Notes under the pieces: model-generated | Told to the model about the DNA's origin: nothing | The model's input: only the letters and a program-made list of their open reading frames with translations | Databases searched by the model: none | Part shown: in pieces, positions 17,710 through 28,090 of the stretch | How positions within the stretch are numbered: the first letter of the stretch is position 1 | Layout of the letters: the number at the start of each line of letters is the position of its first letter | IMG/VR virus record: IMGVR_UViG_3300027973_001824 | Span: 1 to 45,531 of that record | Source: a virus | Length of the DNA stretch: 45,531 bases | Direction: 5' to 3' (one strand) | Program-made: the position numbers and the translations under genes

Positions 17710-20154
17710 ATGATTTTTGCACTGGCAGATGTGCCATTAGTTTATCAGGGTCAGGAGGTGTCTGCACAAGATTTGAATAATCTAGCGCAGAACACGGAGA
17801 TTCTGGATCAGATCGTGCATGGGCCTAATCCGTTATTTCTTGCTCACTGGAAGCTTGCACCCCCTGCGTTTTTTTTAACTGCAGCCTACGACGATTTTAA
17901 AACGTTACTACGCAAAGATCCCGACGTTGTTTTGAGCGGTGGTGTTACAATCACTGGTACCAGTTACTACACCTCTATTCCCGGCATGAGTGAAGTTGAG
18001 GAAATTGATACTTGGCGCGGTGCTTTTATTTTTCGAGAAGGTATGCACACGCTTCGGTTAGGATTTCAAACTTTTCCTGTGATTGACGGCGCAGCTTTAC
18101 CTGTTAACAAAGTTGCGGGTAAGCCCGCTGGAGCTGACTCAGCTAGCTTGTTTCTAATCTTTCGCTATACTGACGTGCCAATTAAAGAGCTGCTGGCCAA
18201 TGCTAAGTATCAACCGTACGTTCGATCTTGGGTTTATTGGTCGGATGTAAAATCTAAGTATAAGCAACCGCATAACTCAACGTTAGATTCCTACAGCTTT
18301 ACTAATCAAACCGCTGAATGGCGACCAAACACTGTTGGTGGCACGCTAGTAAGCGGCATGATTCAAAATGGTACGCAAGTAGTAGATGGTTACGCTGAGT
18401 ACACTACCGATCTAACACAATTTAATTTTATACAGGGCGAGATTGTCACGCTAAAACTTAAAATTGCACTACGCGACAGCACGCAAGTAGTAGCAAATGC
18501 TGGTCGAAGATTTTACTTTTCAATGATTTACGCAAACATAGATCACGACTTACACGAAGTACCGTGGGTAGATTTGCCTACGATTACAGGTTTAGACCAG
18601 CTTAGTACGCTAGTAAACAATCAAAAGCACCTTGTTACATTTTTTAAAAAATACGATAACCCTGTACGCGCTAGTGTTTGGGATCAAGTGCTCGTAGGTA
18701 CAAGTGCTTTTCCGACGTATAATGCTACAGCTAATTTTTCGTTTTTAGGTCTTTGGGGTTTTCACAATGCGGCAGATCTAAACTACTTTAACCTTTATGC
18801 TCAGGAAGCAAGATACTACACGCAAAAAAACTTTGCAATTCATGATACAATTAGTACTTCTTTTTTAGTTAACGTTAATACTGCAACGGCGTTTACTTTG
18901 CAAGGAATTTTATCGAATACCGTAACTACTGCGATGTCCTATCGACTACCATATGCACAGCTAGCTCAAGCTGCACCGACGTTAGCCACGTGGAATAGCC
19001 CGCCGGGTCTGTCTCCATTAAGTGCTACAGAGAATCAATATGCAGGTACAACTGATATGGCCTCACAAATATCACGTCAAGGGCCAATTCATAGCGTAGG
19101 CAGCCGAGTAGTTCGCTCGGTTACATACTCACCCGTACTGGCTATTAGCGGTATCTCGGTAAAGGCGGTCAGCAATGCTGTACCAATTTCCGAAACAATG
19201 TTTATAAAGAAAACGTCGTTGTTCTCTACTCCATCGTTTGGAGGATTTTATTTTATTCGACCATCGCCGTTAGACGGCGGCGTCACTTATTACAGCCTTA
19301 AATCGGGATTAGTACTTGGAACTAGTACAAAGTTTTTTTACGGACCACGTACCGGTAACGTTCAAGCTGCGGTAGGTACGTATGCGGACCTCTTCAACTT
19401 TACGCTAGTACCGCAAACAGCTTACTCCGGCCGTTACTATCCCGGATTATACGGTACTGTACTAAGTGGGTTAGATAATCATCCAATTAGCTACTTAACT
19501 GAAGACCCCAGCACTTACACTGACTTTAGCATTGATCTACAAGAGAGTTCAAATCAAGGCGCTTTCAATAAAGCAAGTTACATATCGACAATACGCATTG
19601 CCGAGGTAGCTAAAAAATCTGCTAGTTTCGTAGTAAATAACTTCCCGCGATACACAAGCTTTAATCAACTTACGTACGCCGAGCTAATTGACACACTGAG
19701 TAACATAAACAATAAGCTAAATGAGGTTAGGGCCGCCATTAACAACGTAAACGAGTACCGTTACGTACCTGTGTTTTGGGAAAAACCTCAGAGTATGCTT
19801 AAACAATACGAGAAAATTCGTTTAGGAGATAAAAATCCAAACGCACTTCGTGTAGGTCAACTGGAAGAACTAACTGTGTACCTTAGCAAACTGCGTCAGG
19901 CTGACTACTTAGTAGTGCGTGGTAAAAATATTAACATCGGTTGGGGTGGGTTTAACAAACTTTACCGCGACAATCCAGTTGATATCTTTCCCTCTCCGCT
20001 TCAATTTGAATTCGCAAGCTCGCAAACACTAACCGGTGGCGTCCTTGAGACCGTGATAATCGGATTCTCCGCACTTAGCGGGTTAGCATATGGTGAGCGC
20101 TACTACTTAACAGGAGACGTACAATATGCCGCAGAAACAATGGGGGTACCTTGA
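17710..20154 (+). CDS. Large minor tail protein
   Basis: An 814-residue protein with AGGAG right after the previous stop. The N-terminus contains QEVSAQDLNNLAQNTEILDQ, a short helical element common at the start of phage tail-tip and fibre-attachment proteins. Most of the rest is rich in Ser, Thr, Tyr and Val and looks like beta structure. A helical stretch (LIDTLSNINNKLNEVRAAIN) precedes the C-terminal domain. No enzymatic motif is seen. It probably belongs to the tail tip or baseplate periphery; the exact role is unknown. Confidence 0.75.
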   Translation: MIFALADVPLVYQGQEVSAQDLNNLAQNTEILDQIVHGPNPLFLAHWKLAPPAFFLTAAYDDFKTLLRKDPDVVLSGGVTITGTSYYTSIPGMSEVEEIDTWRGAFIFREGMHTLRLGFQTFPVIDGAALPVNKVAGKPAGADSASLFLIFRYTDVPIKELLANAKYQPYVRSWVYWSDVKSKYKQPHNSTLDSYSFTNQTAEWRPNTVGGTLVSGMIQNGTQVVDGYAEYTTDLTQFNFIQGEIVTLKLKIALRDSTQVVANAGRRFYFSMIYANIDHDLHEVPWVDLPTITGLDQLSTLVNNQKHLVTFFKKYDNPVRASVWDQVLVGTSAFPTYNATANFSFLGLWGFHNAADLNYFNLYAQEARYYTQKNFAIHDTISTSFLVNVNTATAFTLQGILSNTVTTAMSYRLPYAQLAQAAPTLATWNSPPGLSPLSATENQYAGTTDMASQISRQGPIHSVGSRVVRSVTYSPVLAISGISVKAVSNAVPISETMFIKKTSLFSTPSFGGFYFIRPSPLDGGVTYYSLKSGLVLGTSTKFFYGPRTGNVQAAVGTYADLFNFTLVPQTAYSGRYYPGLYGTVLSGLDNHPISYLTEDPSTYTDFSIDLQESSNQGAFNKASYISTIRIAEVAKKSASFVVNNFPRYTSFNQLTYAELIDTLSNINNKLNEVRAAINNVNEYRYVPVFWEKPQSMLKQYEKIRLGDKNPNALRVGQLEELTVYLSKLRQADYLVVRGKNINIGWGGFNKLYRDNPVDIFPSPLQFEFASSQTLTGGVLETVIIGFSALSGLAYGERYYLTGDVQYAAETMGVP

Positions 20155-22409
20155 GTAAAATAACACCTTTACCGCGCATAGATCGCGACTATGAAAAGAA
20201 TCTTAAATTTCCTGACATAAACGATTTTCTTAACGACACATCGTATAGGGAAAACACATCCGCATTCTTAGATAATCAGCAGCACGTAGTACTTGAACCT
20301 AAAGCGAGTAACGCCACTCCCCCGACACTGATGCAAAACTTTATAGTCGCGGGAATTAAACGCTTGTTCTATATGACGCCTATTGAATTCTATGGGTATA
20401 ACCCTGATTTAGAATCAGTTGAGTATGCTGAAACGAGTATTAATTTCTTACTAGTTGATAACCCACGAAAAGAAAACATATATCGTGGAGAGGGTGACGA
20501 CAAGTTAGTAACGTTGCCGGGTCAGCAAGCAAACAGTTCCGGTAACAACTTGTACAACTACAAAATTCGCCTAAGTGTCGCAACAGTTGAATCAATGTTA
20601 ACGTGGGTTTTTAACACGCACAAGGATCAGGCGCAGACTTACTTCGCAGGCGACTACTCTACTCTGCAGAACTTTGTAGATACTCAGTTTTATACTATGG
20701 CCGTACCAATAAGCATTAAGATGTTTTACTTTGGAGCTACAGATGCGGCCATAATTTACAATACCTCTTTGGCGTTTGGATCGCTGACCACAGTGCTAAG
20801 ATCTAGCTTAGTCGTAAAGTCAGCAAGTGCGTACCCTTATGTGTACAGTCCGGGAGACTTTGTTTCCTACCGACCAACAAAAGAATATCTGACTCTTAAG
20901 GCCACGTTTGCTGCGCCAATTACATCTAATGCACTTTGGCTAACAGCTACACTTAGCGGTGTTGGCACAAACGCATCTGAAAAAGTAAGTGTGATTGAGG
21001 GTGCTCTTAACGCTCGCACAGGCTTGTTGCGAAGCGCTGTGGCTAAGGAAGTAAACAGTGGTTACTCAACGTCTTATCCAACGGTCAGCTTCACCTATTC
21101 GGCAAACTCGGAGGCGTTTACGGGGAACGCATCAATCTCAGGAGCAGCGCTAACCAGCTTTACACCGGTAAAATTCTTACCTTTAGTGCACTCGCTTAAG
21201 ATAATTGATTACTTTATTGGCCATCCTACCACAATCCTTACTTCTGCTAACGGCGGCGTTCCCGCCGACTCTGCAAACTTTCACGTAAAAATAAGTTTTA
21301 CCACACCTAAGAACGTGATAGATGCTACTCAAGAAAAAACTTTTATGTTGGAGTTTATACAGCCCGACAATCCAAGGACCGAGACTTATGATGCTATAGG
21401 CCAAGTGTCTACAGCAGTGCAAAAGACAAAGCTGATGATCCGCGGATCTCTGCCTAATACTGCAGTTGGCATAAGCAAAACAGCGCAATACGAAAGTTCC
21501 TACACTGCTGCTAGCGGTACTCTGGGGTACATATACAAATCCGCTTACTTTGATGAGACTGGTGGAGTCTACAACTGTGTTGTTCAGAAGATATTTAATG
21601 AGGCACGTAACGAAGCAGCCTACGGTCACATAGATTTAAGCAAATTTACAGCTACGCTTACGCCGGTAAAATCCGACTCTGCAGTCGCAGATGCCTACGT
21701 ACTGTCCATTAAGTGGGACGAACCAAACGTTGCACAAGCACTCTTTCTTACCGCCGAGCTACCTATAATTCGACTGCATCTTGGTGATTTTATGTATCAA
21801 CTTTATGCACAAGCAACATTTACTAAGAGCATCGCTGATAACTACACGCGAGCAACTAATCCATTCTATTACTACTTAGATACAAACCGCACCTTGCGGT
21901 GGTATCCACGGATGTCTTCCGTACTCGTAAATGGCGTTCCGTTGGCAGGGCTTGTCAAGGGTGGTGTGACCGCGCTAGATGCGACTACTGTATTAGTTCC
22001 AGCTACTGCTAACTTTTTTAAACTTGCGCTAACCGTCGATCAAGAGGTTTCAATTGCGTATGTAATGCGCGTTTACTGCCGCGGTTATTTTGATAATCCA
22101 CTGCTACTAGCTAGTAAAGCACCGATTCTAAACAGAGACGCAAATGGATTTAGAATACCTTACATCAGGTTACCCTCTAACAGCAGTTCGGCAGTGTTAG
22201 CTAGTGCGTTGATCAGCGCCTTTACAACAATACTAACTAAAAGTACGCTAAATAACTTAAACATTACGTTGAACAAAAGCCCGCGTTCCTACTTTCTGAC
22301 TAACTTAAAGTTAGTTACGCTTGCCGATAAGTCAACATACTACACTTACTCGTACACGGGTACTAACGTACCTCAGTGTGACATCGGTTTTTATTACGAC
22401 AAAATTTAA
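20151..22409 (+). CDS. Large tail protein, unrecognised family
   Basis: A 752-residue protein whose best start is TTG 20151, making a TTGA overlap with the previous stop (20152-20154); GGGGG lies just upstream. The sequence opens MSKITPLPRIDRDYEKN and is largely Ser/Thr/Tyr/Ala-rich, without Cys-rich clusters, membrane helices or enzyme motifs that I can see. It lies between another large tail protein and the tail fibre, so a virion role at the tail tip is likely. I do not recognise the family. Confidence 0.75.
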   Translation: MSKITPLPRIDRDYEKNLKFPDINDFLNDTSYRENTSAFLDNQQHVVLEPKASNATPPTLMQNFIVAGIKRLFYMTPIEFYGYNPDLESVEYAETSINFLLVDNPRKENIYRGEGDDKLVTLPGQQANSSGNNLYNYKIRLSVATVESMLTWVFNTHKDQAQTYFAGDYSTLQNFVDTQFYTMAVPISIKMFYFGATDAAIIYNTSLAFGSLTTVLRSSLVVKSASAYPYVYSPGDFVSYRPTKEYLTLKATFAAPITSNALWLTATLSGVGTNASEKVSVIEGALNARTGLLRSAVAKEVNSGYSTSYPTVSFTYSANSEAFTGNASISGAALTSFTPVKFLPLVHSLKIIDYFIGHPTTILTSANGGVPADSANFHVKISFTTPKNVIDATQEKTFMLEFIQPDNPRTETYDAIGQVSTAVQKTKLMIRGSLPNTAVGISKTAQYESSYTAASGTLGYIYKSAYFDETGGVYNCVVQKIFNEARNEAAYGHIDLSKFTATLTPVKSDSAVADAYVLSIKWDEPNVAQALFLTAELPIIRLHLGDFMYQLYAQATFTKSIADNYTRATNPFYYYLDTNRTLRWYPRMSSVLVNGVPLAGLVKGGVTALDATTVLVPATANFFKLALTVDQEVSIAYVMRVYCRGYFDNPLLLASKAPILNRDANGFRIPYIRLPSNSSSAVLASALISAFTTILTKSTLNNLNITLNKSPRSYFLTNLKLVTLADKSTYYTYSYTGTNVPQCDIGFYYDKI

Positions 22410-22418
22410 GGAGTACCT

Positions 22419-25400
22419 ATGCCAATATCCGATTACATAGACGATCTGAGCAGCAGCAAAGGTTCTGTGTCTTACCTCGATAGCAGTCCGCGCAGACAAG
22501 TTCAGTTACCTTTAGGCATTTCTTGGTACACCGGTTCAGGTACGACAGATCCTAATGATTTGTACACCGATGATCCGTCTTTGTACTTTGTGTACTCAGG
22601 TGGCTGGCATCAAACGGCCATCACTTCGCAGGTGCGCGATCGCTACAACGGCGTCACTATCACTCTTCTCGAGGGTGGACCAATTCAGCTGTACGTGCAA
22701 GCTGCCGACAGCGTGTTCAGTTTTGTTCAAAACTTTTACGGCGCTCCGTACACCACCTCGGGAGACGCTGGTTCAGAGGAATTAATTCTTAGCACGTACT
22801 ATCCGACTACTCCGGTAGATCCAGAATCCTTGGCCGTTGAGGTACCGAGCCCGGGTACATACAAGGTAGTGTTTCCGCACGCCACGGACTCGCAGGCGTT
22901 CGTAGTATCACACTCGGGCGTTGGTTCGTACCGTGTCAGTCAGATCATCCCTCGGCGCGCTGTACAAGCGTATGACATCGATGTGAACTCTATCAAAGCT
23001 TATCATGTAACTGCGGAGCTTATCGATACGATTTCGCTGCGTGTGAGTGACAGCATTGTAGTTGGTCCTGAGCTGATTGGCGCAAAGAGCATCGACGGTT
23101 CTAAAATTGTAGACGGTACGATCTCCGGCATCTTGATGCGTGATGGTACGGTGACCGGTAACAAGATACTCGCCGGTACAATTTCTGGTGTGCTCATTGC
23201 GGGTAATACAATCACAGGTAACAACATTGTTGCCAGTACTATATCGGGGGCTTTAATAGCAGCGGGTACAATTACAGCCAATAATATAACAACCAGAACT
23301 ATTACCGCTGACAAGATCGTGCTGAGCGGTATTACCGCCGATCTTCTTGGCCCCGAAGCGGTGACAGCAGCGGCACTGGCATCCGGTGCGGTCATCTCCG
23401 GTAAATTAGCCGCTAACTCAATCTTGGCCAACAACGTTACTGCAGGTGTTATTCAAGGTTACCATGTTGCTGCAAACACTATAAGCGCGGACAAGTTACA
23501 AGTAGTTCAATTAGATGCAATAGCCGCAAACATGGGTACACTCACGGTTAACAGTGGTATCACCATTGGAACAGCCGGGTATTTGTGGGCTGGTGCTGGT
23601 TCTGCTAGCGCACCAACGACTGGCCTCAAGATATATACTTCAAATGGTATTAGCAGATTAACTACTTTCTCTGGCGGTATTTCTCAGATAGACATCGGTA
23701 GCGACGGTAAACTTTATGCAGGTAGTGGGCAAAGCTTAAAGCTAGATTCTACTGGTATGACTCTTAAAACTGCTGTAAGCGGTGTATTTGTGCCTAACAG
23801 CAGAACGGGTCAACCCGAAATTTTAACTACGGCTTTCCCACCTAAAGAAAATTTAATAAAGTTTCATCCGTACATTATTCAAACAAGTTACGGAGTACCT
23901 ACATTCTATCAAGATACGAGTGACTCAGTTCTTGCATTCTTAGAAAGTACTCAGCTTTACAACACTAGGTCTAACATTGCTACAAGCAGCTACACGGGAG
24001 TAAAAACAAGATTTAGGTCTGGGTGGTTGCCTACAGAATCTGGACTTACTAGTGCATTTACAGGCCTTACCGATAGTATAATGTCTGTAGAAAGTAACGC
24101 AGCCGCGTATGCTAGTTTAAATCTTTCCGCGGGGACTGACTACGCTAGAGCAATTATTAGCTTAAGCGGACACGCACTTAATTATTCAACGATTAATGCC
24201 CACGCAACTTACATAAACATTAATCCCGCATCAGACCTTTACGTGACCAATTCCTCTGCAAGTACTAACATCGCAGGCCGCACAACAGTCAATAATACAT
24301 TAACTGCTGGTGCTACTACTATATCAGGTACTCTTAATGTAGCAAGTGATTTTAAAGTAAACACAAATAAGTTTACTGTTGCACCGGCTACAGGGAATAC
24401 TGTAGTTGCGGGCACATTAAATATTACAGGGGCAGCGTCTGCCTCAAATTTATCAGGAACAAACACCGGTGATCAAACCCTACCTGTTTACGGAGATGGT
24501 GCAGACGGTGCAGTTACTTTTGACGGCTCTTCAGCCTACAGTTTTGCAACTTACTCAAGCACAATTTATACACTAACGAGAGATGTATGGGCAACCACAG
24601 TTAGTGTTTCTTCAGGTTATACAGTGATTACCGCGGGGTATAGACTTTTTGCACAAAATGAAATTTCAAATTATGGAGCAATTCATAACAATGGTTCAAG
24701 CGGTGCGGGTACCACAGCAGGTGCGGGCGGACTAGGTGGATTCTTTAAAGCAGGTGGGGCAGGAGCCGTAGGCTTACTTGCAGCCTCGGCAGGCGCAGCT
24801 GGCAACGCTCAAGCAACACCGACAGCAAATACTTGGGTCGGTGGTATTGGTGGTAGGGGTGGTCAAGGTAGATTAAATAATATAGGTTTTAACGGTGGTC
24901 AGATTACTTCTGCGAATGTAACAACTCCTGCAAATGCTGACGGAGGTTCTAAAGTCACTTCTAACTATGTAAATTATCTAACAAGGTATGTTGTTGGTGC
25001 AACTAATTGGCAAATGACCCCCTCAATTGGGGGTGGTGGCGGTGCCAAGTCAGTTACTGGAACTGCTGCAACTTCAGGTGGAGGCGGTGGTGGCGGCGGT
25101 ATATGTTTTGTTGCCGCACCTATAATTACGGGTAATGGAGTCATTTCAGCAAACGGCGGTAGCGGTGGAAACGCTGCGGGAACAGGGGGAAGTTTTGGTG
25201 GTGGAGGAGGAGGCGGTGGGGGTGTTGTGTGTGTAATCGCAAAAACTTCCGCAATAACCCCAACAGCAACAGGAGGAACTGGTGGAACATCAATTTTTGG
25301 AGCAAACGGAACACAACCTGTAGCTCACGCTTTTGGAACAAACACCACGGCTACGCAAACATTGACGTTGACCCCAGTTCATCCTTTATCCAAGGGTAAG

Positions 25401-26021
25401 CTGTACCTAATAACTGTGCACTTAAATGTCGCTGCAGGACTTGGTGGTTCAGGTATTAATAGCATAACGGGTTACGGGATAAACTGGACTAATCTGACTG
25501 GCTCAAGAGTGGAGTACTCAACTATTGCCGCTCCTACAAGAGTTCAAGAAACTTGGTACGGGTCTTACACTGGGACTGAACCCGATTTAATTGAAAGCGG
25601 GGACATTGTTATAAACTTATCTAACATTAACACAGCAGCTAGAGTAATTATGGACGAGATTTCCGGTGTAGAGCTTAGCACTGCTGTAACAAGCAATATT
25701 GCAATCAACGCAACTAACTCGGCAATGACCCTTACCGTCACGTTACCCAACGTACCCGTAGCGGGTAATATGGTTTACTCCGTTTTTACAAGAAGTGCGG
25801 GAGCGGCAACTGCGGCGGGTGCCGGTAATGTTTTGGTAAACAGCCAAGTAACAGCTCCTCAAATTTCGAGTCAGGTGTCTAGTGCACAACAAGCAAATAC
25901 ACAAACACACACAACTAATTTTGCCACAATGGGCGCATTTTCCGTAGAACTTACGGCCTCGATTGCCGGAGCTAGCGGCTCTGATGGTTGGGCTGGAAAG
26001 GTGATTAGAGTATATGGATAA
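22419..26021 (+). CDS. Tail fibre / receptor-binding protein with Gly-rich tip
   Basis: A 1200-residue protein, preceded by AAGGAG. The N-terminal ~200 residues probably attach to the virion. Residues ~215-390 are a repetitive beta region containing three 20-residue repeats of the form I-x-x-GTISG-x-L. The motif LSGTNTGDQ near residue 685, common in phage tail fibres, precedes a long Gly-rich region (about 765-955) with several polyglycine runs, as in Gly-rich adhesin tips that form polyglycine helices. A C-terminal beta domain follows. It should trimerise and contact the host surface. The next gene, overlapping its end, is a tail assembly chaperone, which supports the call. Confidence 0.88.
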   Translation: MPISDYIDDLSSSKGSVSYLDSSPRRQVQLPLGISWYTGSGTTDPNDLYTDDPSLYFVYSGGWHQTAITSQVRDRYNGVTITLLEGGPIQLYVQAADSVFSFVQNFYGAPYTTSGDAGSEELILSTYYPTTPVDPESLAVEVPSPGTYKVVFPHATDSQAFVVSHSGVGSYRVSQIIPRRAVQAYDIDVNSIKAYHVTAELIDTISLRVSDSIVVGPELIGAKSIDGSKIVDGTISGILMRDGTVTGNKILAGTISGVLIAGNTITGNNIVASTISGALIAAGTITANNITTRTITADKIVLSGITADLLGPEAVTAAALASGAVISGKLAANSILANNVTAGVIQGYHVAANTISADKLQVVQLDAIAANMGTLTVNSGITIGTAGYLWAGAGSASAPTTGLKIYTSNGISRLTTFSGGISQIDIGSDGKLYAGSGQSLKLDSTGMTLKTAVSGVFVPNSRTGQPEILTTAFPPKENLIKFHPYIIQTSYGVPTFYQDTSDSVLAFLESTQLYNTRSNIATSSYTGVKTRFRSGWLPTESGLTSAFTGLTDSIMSVESNAAAYASLNLSAGTDYARAIISLSGHALNYSTINAHATYININPASDLYVTNSSASTNIAGRTTVNNTLTAGATTISGTLNVASDFKVNTNKFTVAPATGNTVVAGTLNITGAASASNLSGTNTGDQTLPVYGDGADGAVTFDGSSAYSFATYSSTIYTLTRDVWATTVSVSSGYTVITAGYRLFAQNEISNYGAIHNNGSSGAGTTAGAGGLGGFFKAGGAGAVGLLAASAGAAGNAQATPTANTWVGGIGGRGGQGRLNNIGFNGGQITSANVTTPANADGGSKVTSNYVNYLTRYVVGATNWQMTPSIGGGGGAKSVTGTAATSGGGGGGGGICFVAAPIITGNGVISANGGSGGNAAGTGGSFGGGGGGGGGVVCVIAKTSAITPTATGGTGGTSIFGANGTQPVAHAFGTNTTATQTLTLTPVHPLSKGKLYLITVHLNVAAGLGGSGINSITGYGINWTNLTGSRVEYSTIAAPTRVQETWYGSYTGTEPDLIESGDIVINLSNINTAARVIMDEISGVELSTAVTSNIAINATNSAMTLTVTLPNVPVAGNMVYSVFTRSAGAATAAGAGNVLVNSQVTAPQISSQVSSAQQANTQTHTTNFATMGAFSVELTASIAGASGSDGWAGKVIRVYG
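23106..23285 (+). repeat. 60-bp (20-residue) repeat in the tail fibre, three copies
   Basis: Units at 23106-23165, 23166-23225 and 23226-23285 encode IVDGTISGILMRDGTVTGNK-like segments. The protein repeats are clear, while the DNA has diverged. The pattern fits a beta-helical shaft. Confidence 0.8.
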
Positions 26022-26235
26022 ACAAACACAAGACAAATGGAAGAACATAAGAAGCAACCGCAACGGACTTCTCTCGCAGACCGACTGGACACAACTGGCC
26101 GATGTAGACTTAACTTTTGAGCTAATCGAAGCAATGCAGATGTACAGGCAGAAACTAAGGGACTTAACAAAAGACTTCGGCAATCCCGACGATGTAGTAT
26201 TTCCGGATAACCCATTAGAATTACTCTCACCGTAA
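26014..26235 (+). CDS. Phage tail assembly chaperone (Phage_tail_APC-like)
   Basis: A 73-residue protein overlapping the fibre gene by 8 bp. The line of motifs IRSNRNGLL, SDWTQL-like QTDWTQLADVDL, MYRQKLRDLTKDF and NPDDVVFP matches the pattern I know for the Phage_tail_APC family (RDxLLAxSDWTQLxD...YRQALRDIT...P..VVWP). Members of this family usually sit next to tail fibre genes and are thought to help fibre assembly. The short length is normal for the family. Confidence 0.8.
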   Translation: MDKQTQDKWKNIRSNRNGLLSQTDWTQLADVDLTFELIEAMQMYRQKLRDLTKDFGNPDDVVFPDNPLELLSP

Positions 26236-26243
26236 GGGACTAG

Positions 26244-26273
26244 TTGACAAACTAAAAATAAAAACAGTATAAT
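26244..26273 (+). promoter_or_regulatory. Strong consensus sigma70-type promoter
   Basis: A perfect TTGACA (26244-26249) and a perfect TATAAT (26268-26273) with 18 bp between them lie in the short gap after the tail genes. This is the best promoter match in the window and would drive the following gene, glycosyltransferase and possibly the replication genes. Confidence 0.8.
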
Positions 26274-26284
26274 AGGAGATGAGC

Positions 26285-26869
26285 ATGATTGTAACTATGA
26301 CGAATTTGGACTACTTGATTGAGTCCGTTCGCATTCGCTTAGGTGACTTCAACGAGGATCAGTACTCGGAGCCTTTGATTCGCATGTCATTGGTAAACGG
26401 TGTGAAGTTCCTGCAAAAACGATGGCGATCGAAGTATCAGATTTTCAGTTCGGGTTTGATTGCTGCGGAGCAGCCAGCAGGCGCACCAGCAGCCGGTGTT
26501 CTTTGGTGCAGTACAGTGAATGGATACGCGTTTCTACCAAGCGGTCTACGCACAGGCGATACGTTTAGGAATCCGTTCTTGTTGTTTGTGCAACCACCGT
26601 TGCCAATCATTGAGCAGAACGACGAAGATGCAATAATACTAGCCGCAACCTATCTAGTACATTTGGCCAAACTTTCCTCCTCTAGTTCTGCGTTTACCTC
26701 GTGGTCTACCGCCGACGTAAAATACACGAATACTGAAGCGTCTCGATCTATGAACCACGTGCTAGACACACTGCAGGAGGAACTAACTGCAATGTTTAAA
26801 CTAAAGATTGCCCAACCGAAGTCCACCCGTCAGCCGCTCAACACAATCATCGGTCCAAAGGTTTATTAA
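26285..26869 (+). CDS. Putative structural / head-tail connection-type protein
   Basis: A 194-residue protein. I choose ATG 26285 because AGGAG (26274-26278) touches the alternative ATG at 26279 but is six bases from 26285. The N-terminal half (LDYLIESVRIRLGDFNEDQYSEPLIRMSLVNG...) is helical and resembles small virion connector proteins that form rings, with a paired-helix start and an acidic-to-basic pattern; this is by eye and weak. The transcript would have a very short leader, because the promoter lies only 12 bp upstream. It could also be a non-structural protein. Confidence 0.65.
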   Translation: MIVTMTNLDYLIESVRIRLGDFNEDQYSEPLIRMSLVNGVKFLQKRWRSKYQIFSSGLIAAEQPAGAPAAGVLWCSTVNGYAFLPSGLRTGDTFRNPFLLFVQPPLPIIEQNDEDAIILAATYLVHLAKLSSSSSAFTSWSTADVKYTNTEASRSMNHVLDTLQEELTAMFKLKIAQPKSTRQPLNTIIGPKVY

Positions 26870-26881
26870 AAAGGAGACGTT

Positions 26882-28090
26882 ATGTCACGACCAGTACAAA
26901 AGATGTTATACATCGGAGACTTTCCGGTACAAACCGGATTTGGGGTAGTAAGCACTAACTTAATACGCACGTTCAAGAAGATTTACGACTTGCACGTACT
27001 TGGGGTTAATTACTACGGGGACTATTCCCCATTGATTGAAGGATTAAAGGTGTACCCTGCGTCGTCTGGCGGTGAGGTCTGGGGTGTTACGCGTCTAGCC
27101 GAGATGCTGACGCGTATTCAACCTGACGTTGTGTTCGTGCTAAACGATCCGTGGATTTGTCGTGACTACGCCAATGTATTTGCAAAGTACAAAGCGGACA
27201 ATCCAGCATTTAAGGCAAAGTTTATCGCCTACACTCCGATCGATGCAGAGAACATTAAGAGTGAATTTGTGGAGGGTCTTCAACAATACGATCGTGTTGT
27301 ATCATACACAAACTTCGGCAAGCGCGAACTGGAGAACAGACCACCCGACATTGCGCTTAAGAATGTAGCCGTGATTCCTCACGGAGTTAACACCCAGTCG
27401 TTTTACCCAGTACCCGACAAAAAGACGTTGAAGAAGAACATGATGCTTGGTGAGGATGATTACATTGTACTTTGTTTGCAACGCAATCAACCGCGCAAGC
27501 GTATTGATCTCACCATGTACTACTTCGCCGAGTGGGTGAAGCGGTACGACCTTCCTCCAAACGTGCGCTTTTACTATCACGGTGCGTTGCAGGACTTCGG
27601 TATTGATGTCTTGCAGTGGGCCACCTACCTCGGGATTGAGGAACGATTGGCGATCTCCTCTCCAAACATCCGTCCTGATGCGGGATTACCTGTGGAGCAG
27701 CTCAACATGGTGTACAACGTTGCTGATGTGTTCTTCACTACTACCGCCGCAGAGGGTTGGTGTTTGCCGGTGGCCGAAGCAATGGCAGTTGCCTGTCCAG
27801 TTATCATCCCGCGTCACTCAGCGTTAGCGGAGTGGCCAGAGGGTAATGCCGAGTACATGGAGATCTACCCATGGCCTGCGCTCACTGATCGCGGTCTCAA
27901 CACAATTCACCACGTCACTGAGATGGAAAGTGCTATCGCCGCACTGCATAAAATGTACACCGACAAGCAGTATCGGCTGGAGCTAGGTCAGCGCGGTTTT
28001 GAACACATGACCCAAAAGAAATTTAACTGGGATGTGATTGCGCGTCAGTTTGTGGAGATTATCGATGAAGCACTTAAACAAAAAGTTTGA
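26882..28090 (+). CDS. GT-B fold glycosyltransferase (GT4-like)
   Basis: A 402-residue protein with AAGGAG before ATG 26882. The N-terminal Rossmann half begins MLYIGDFPVQTGFG, a glycine-loop-like start. VIPHGVN follows in the linker, then the donor-binding half with LCLQRNQPRKRID and EGWCLPVAEAM, which carries the E-x7-E motif of retaining GT-B enzymes. It should transfer a sugar from a nucleotide donor. The acceptor is unknown; it could be host surface glycan, a virion protein or modified DNA. It lies between a structural-type gene and the SSB gene. Confidence 0.88.
   Translation: MSRPVQKMLYIGDFPVQTGFGVVSTNLIRTFKKIYDLHVLGVNYYGDYSPLIEGLKVYPASSGGEVWGVTRLAEMLTRIQPDVVFVLNDPWICRDYANVFAKYKADNPAFKAKFIAYTPIDAENIKSEFVEGLQQYDRVVSYTNFGKRELENRPPDIALKNVAVIPHGVNTQSFYPVPDKKTLKKNMMLGEDDYIVLCLQRNQPRKRIDLTMYYFAEWVKRYDLPPNVRFYYHGALQDFGIDVLQWATYLGIEERLAISSPNIRPDAGLPVEQLNMVYNVADVFFTTTAAEGWCLPVAEAMAVACPVIIPRHSALAEWPEGNAEYMEIYPWPALTDRGLNTIHHVTEMESAIAALHKMYTDKQYRLELGQRGFEHMTQKKFNWDVIARQFVEIIDEALKQKV

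Noticed and set aside
22419-26021. Diversity-generating retroelement target in the tail fibre
   Set aside because: No reverse transcriptase, accessory gene or template repeat is found in the window.
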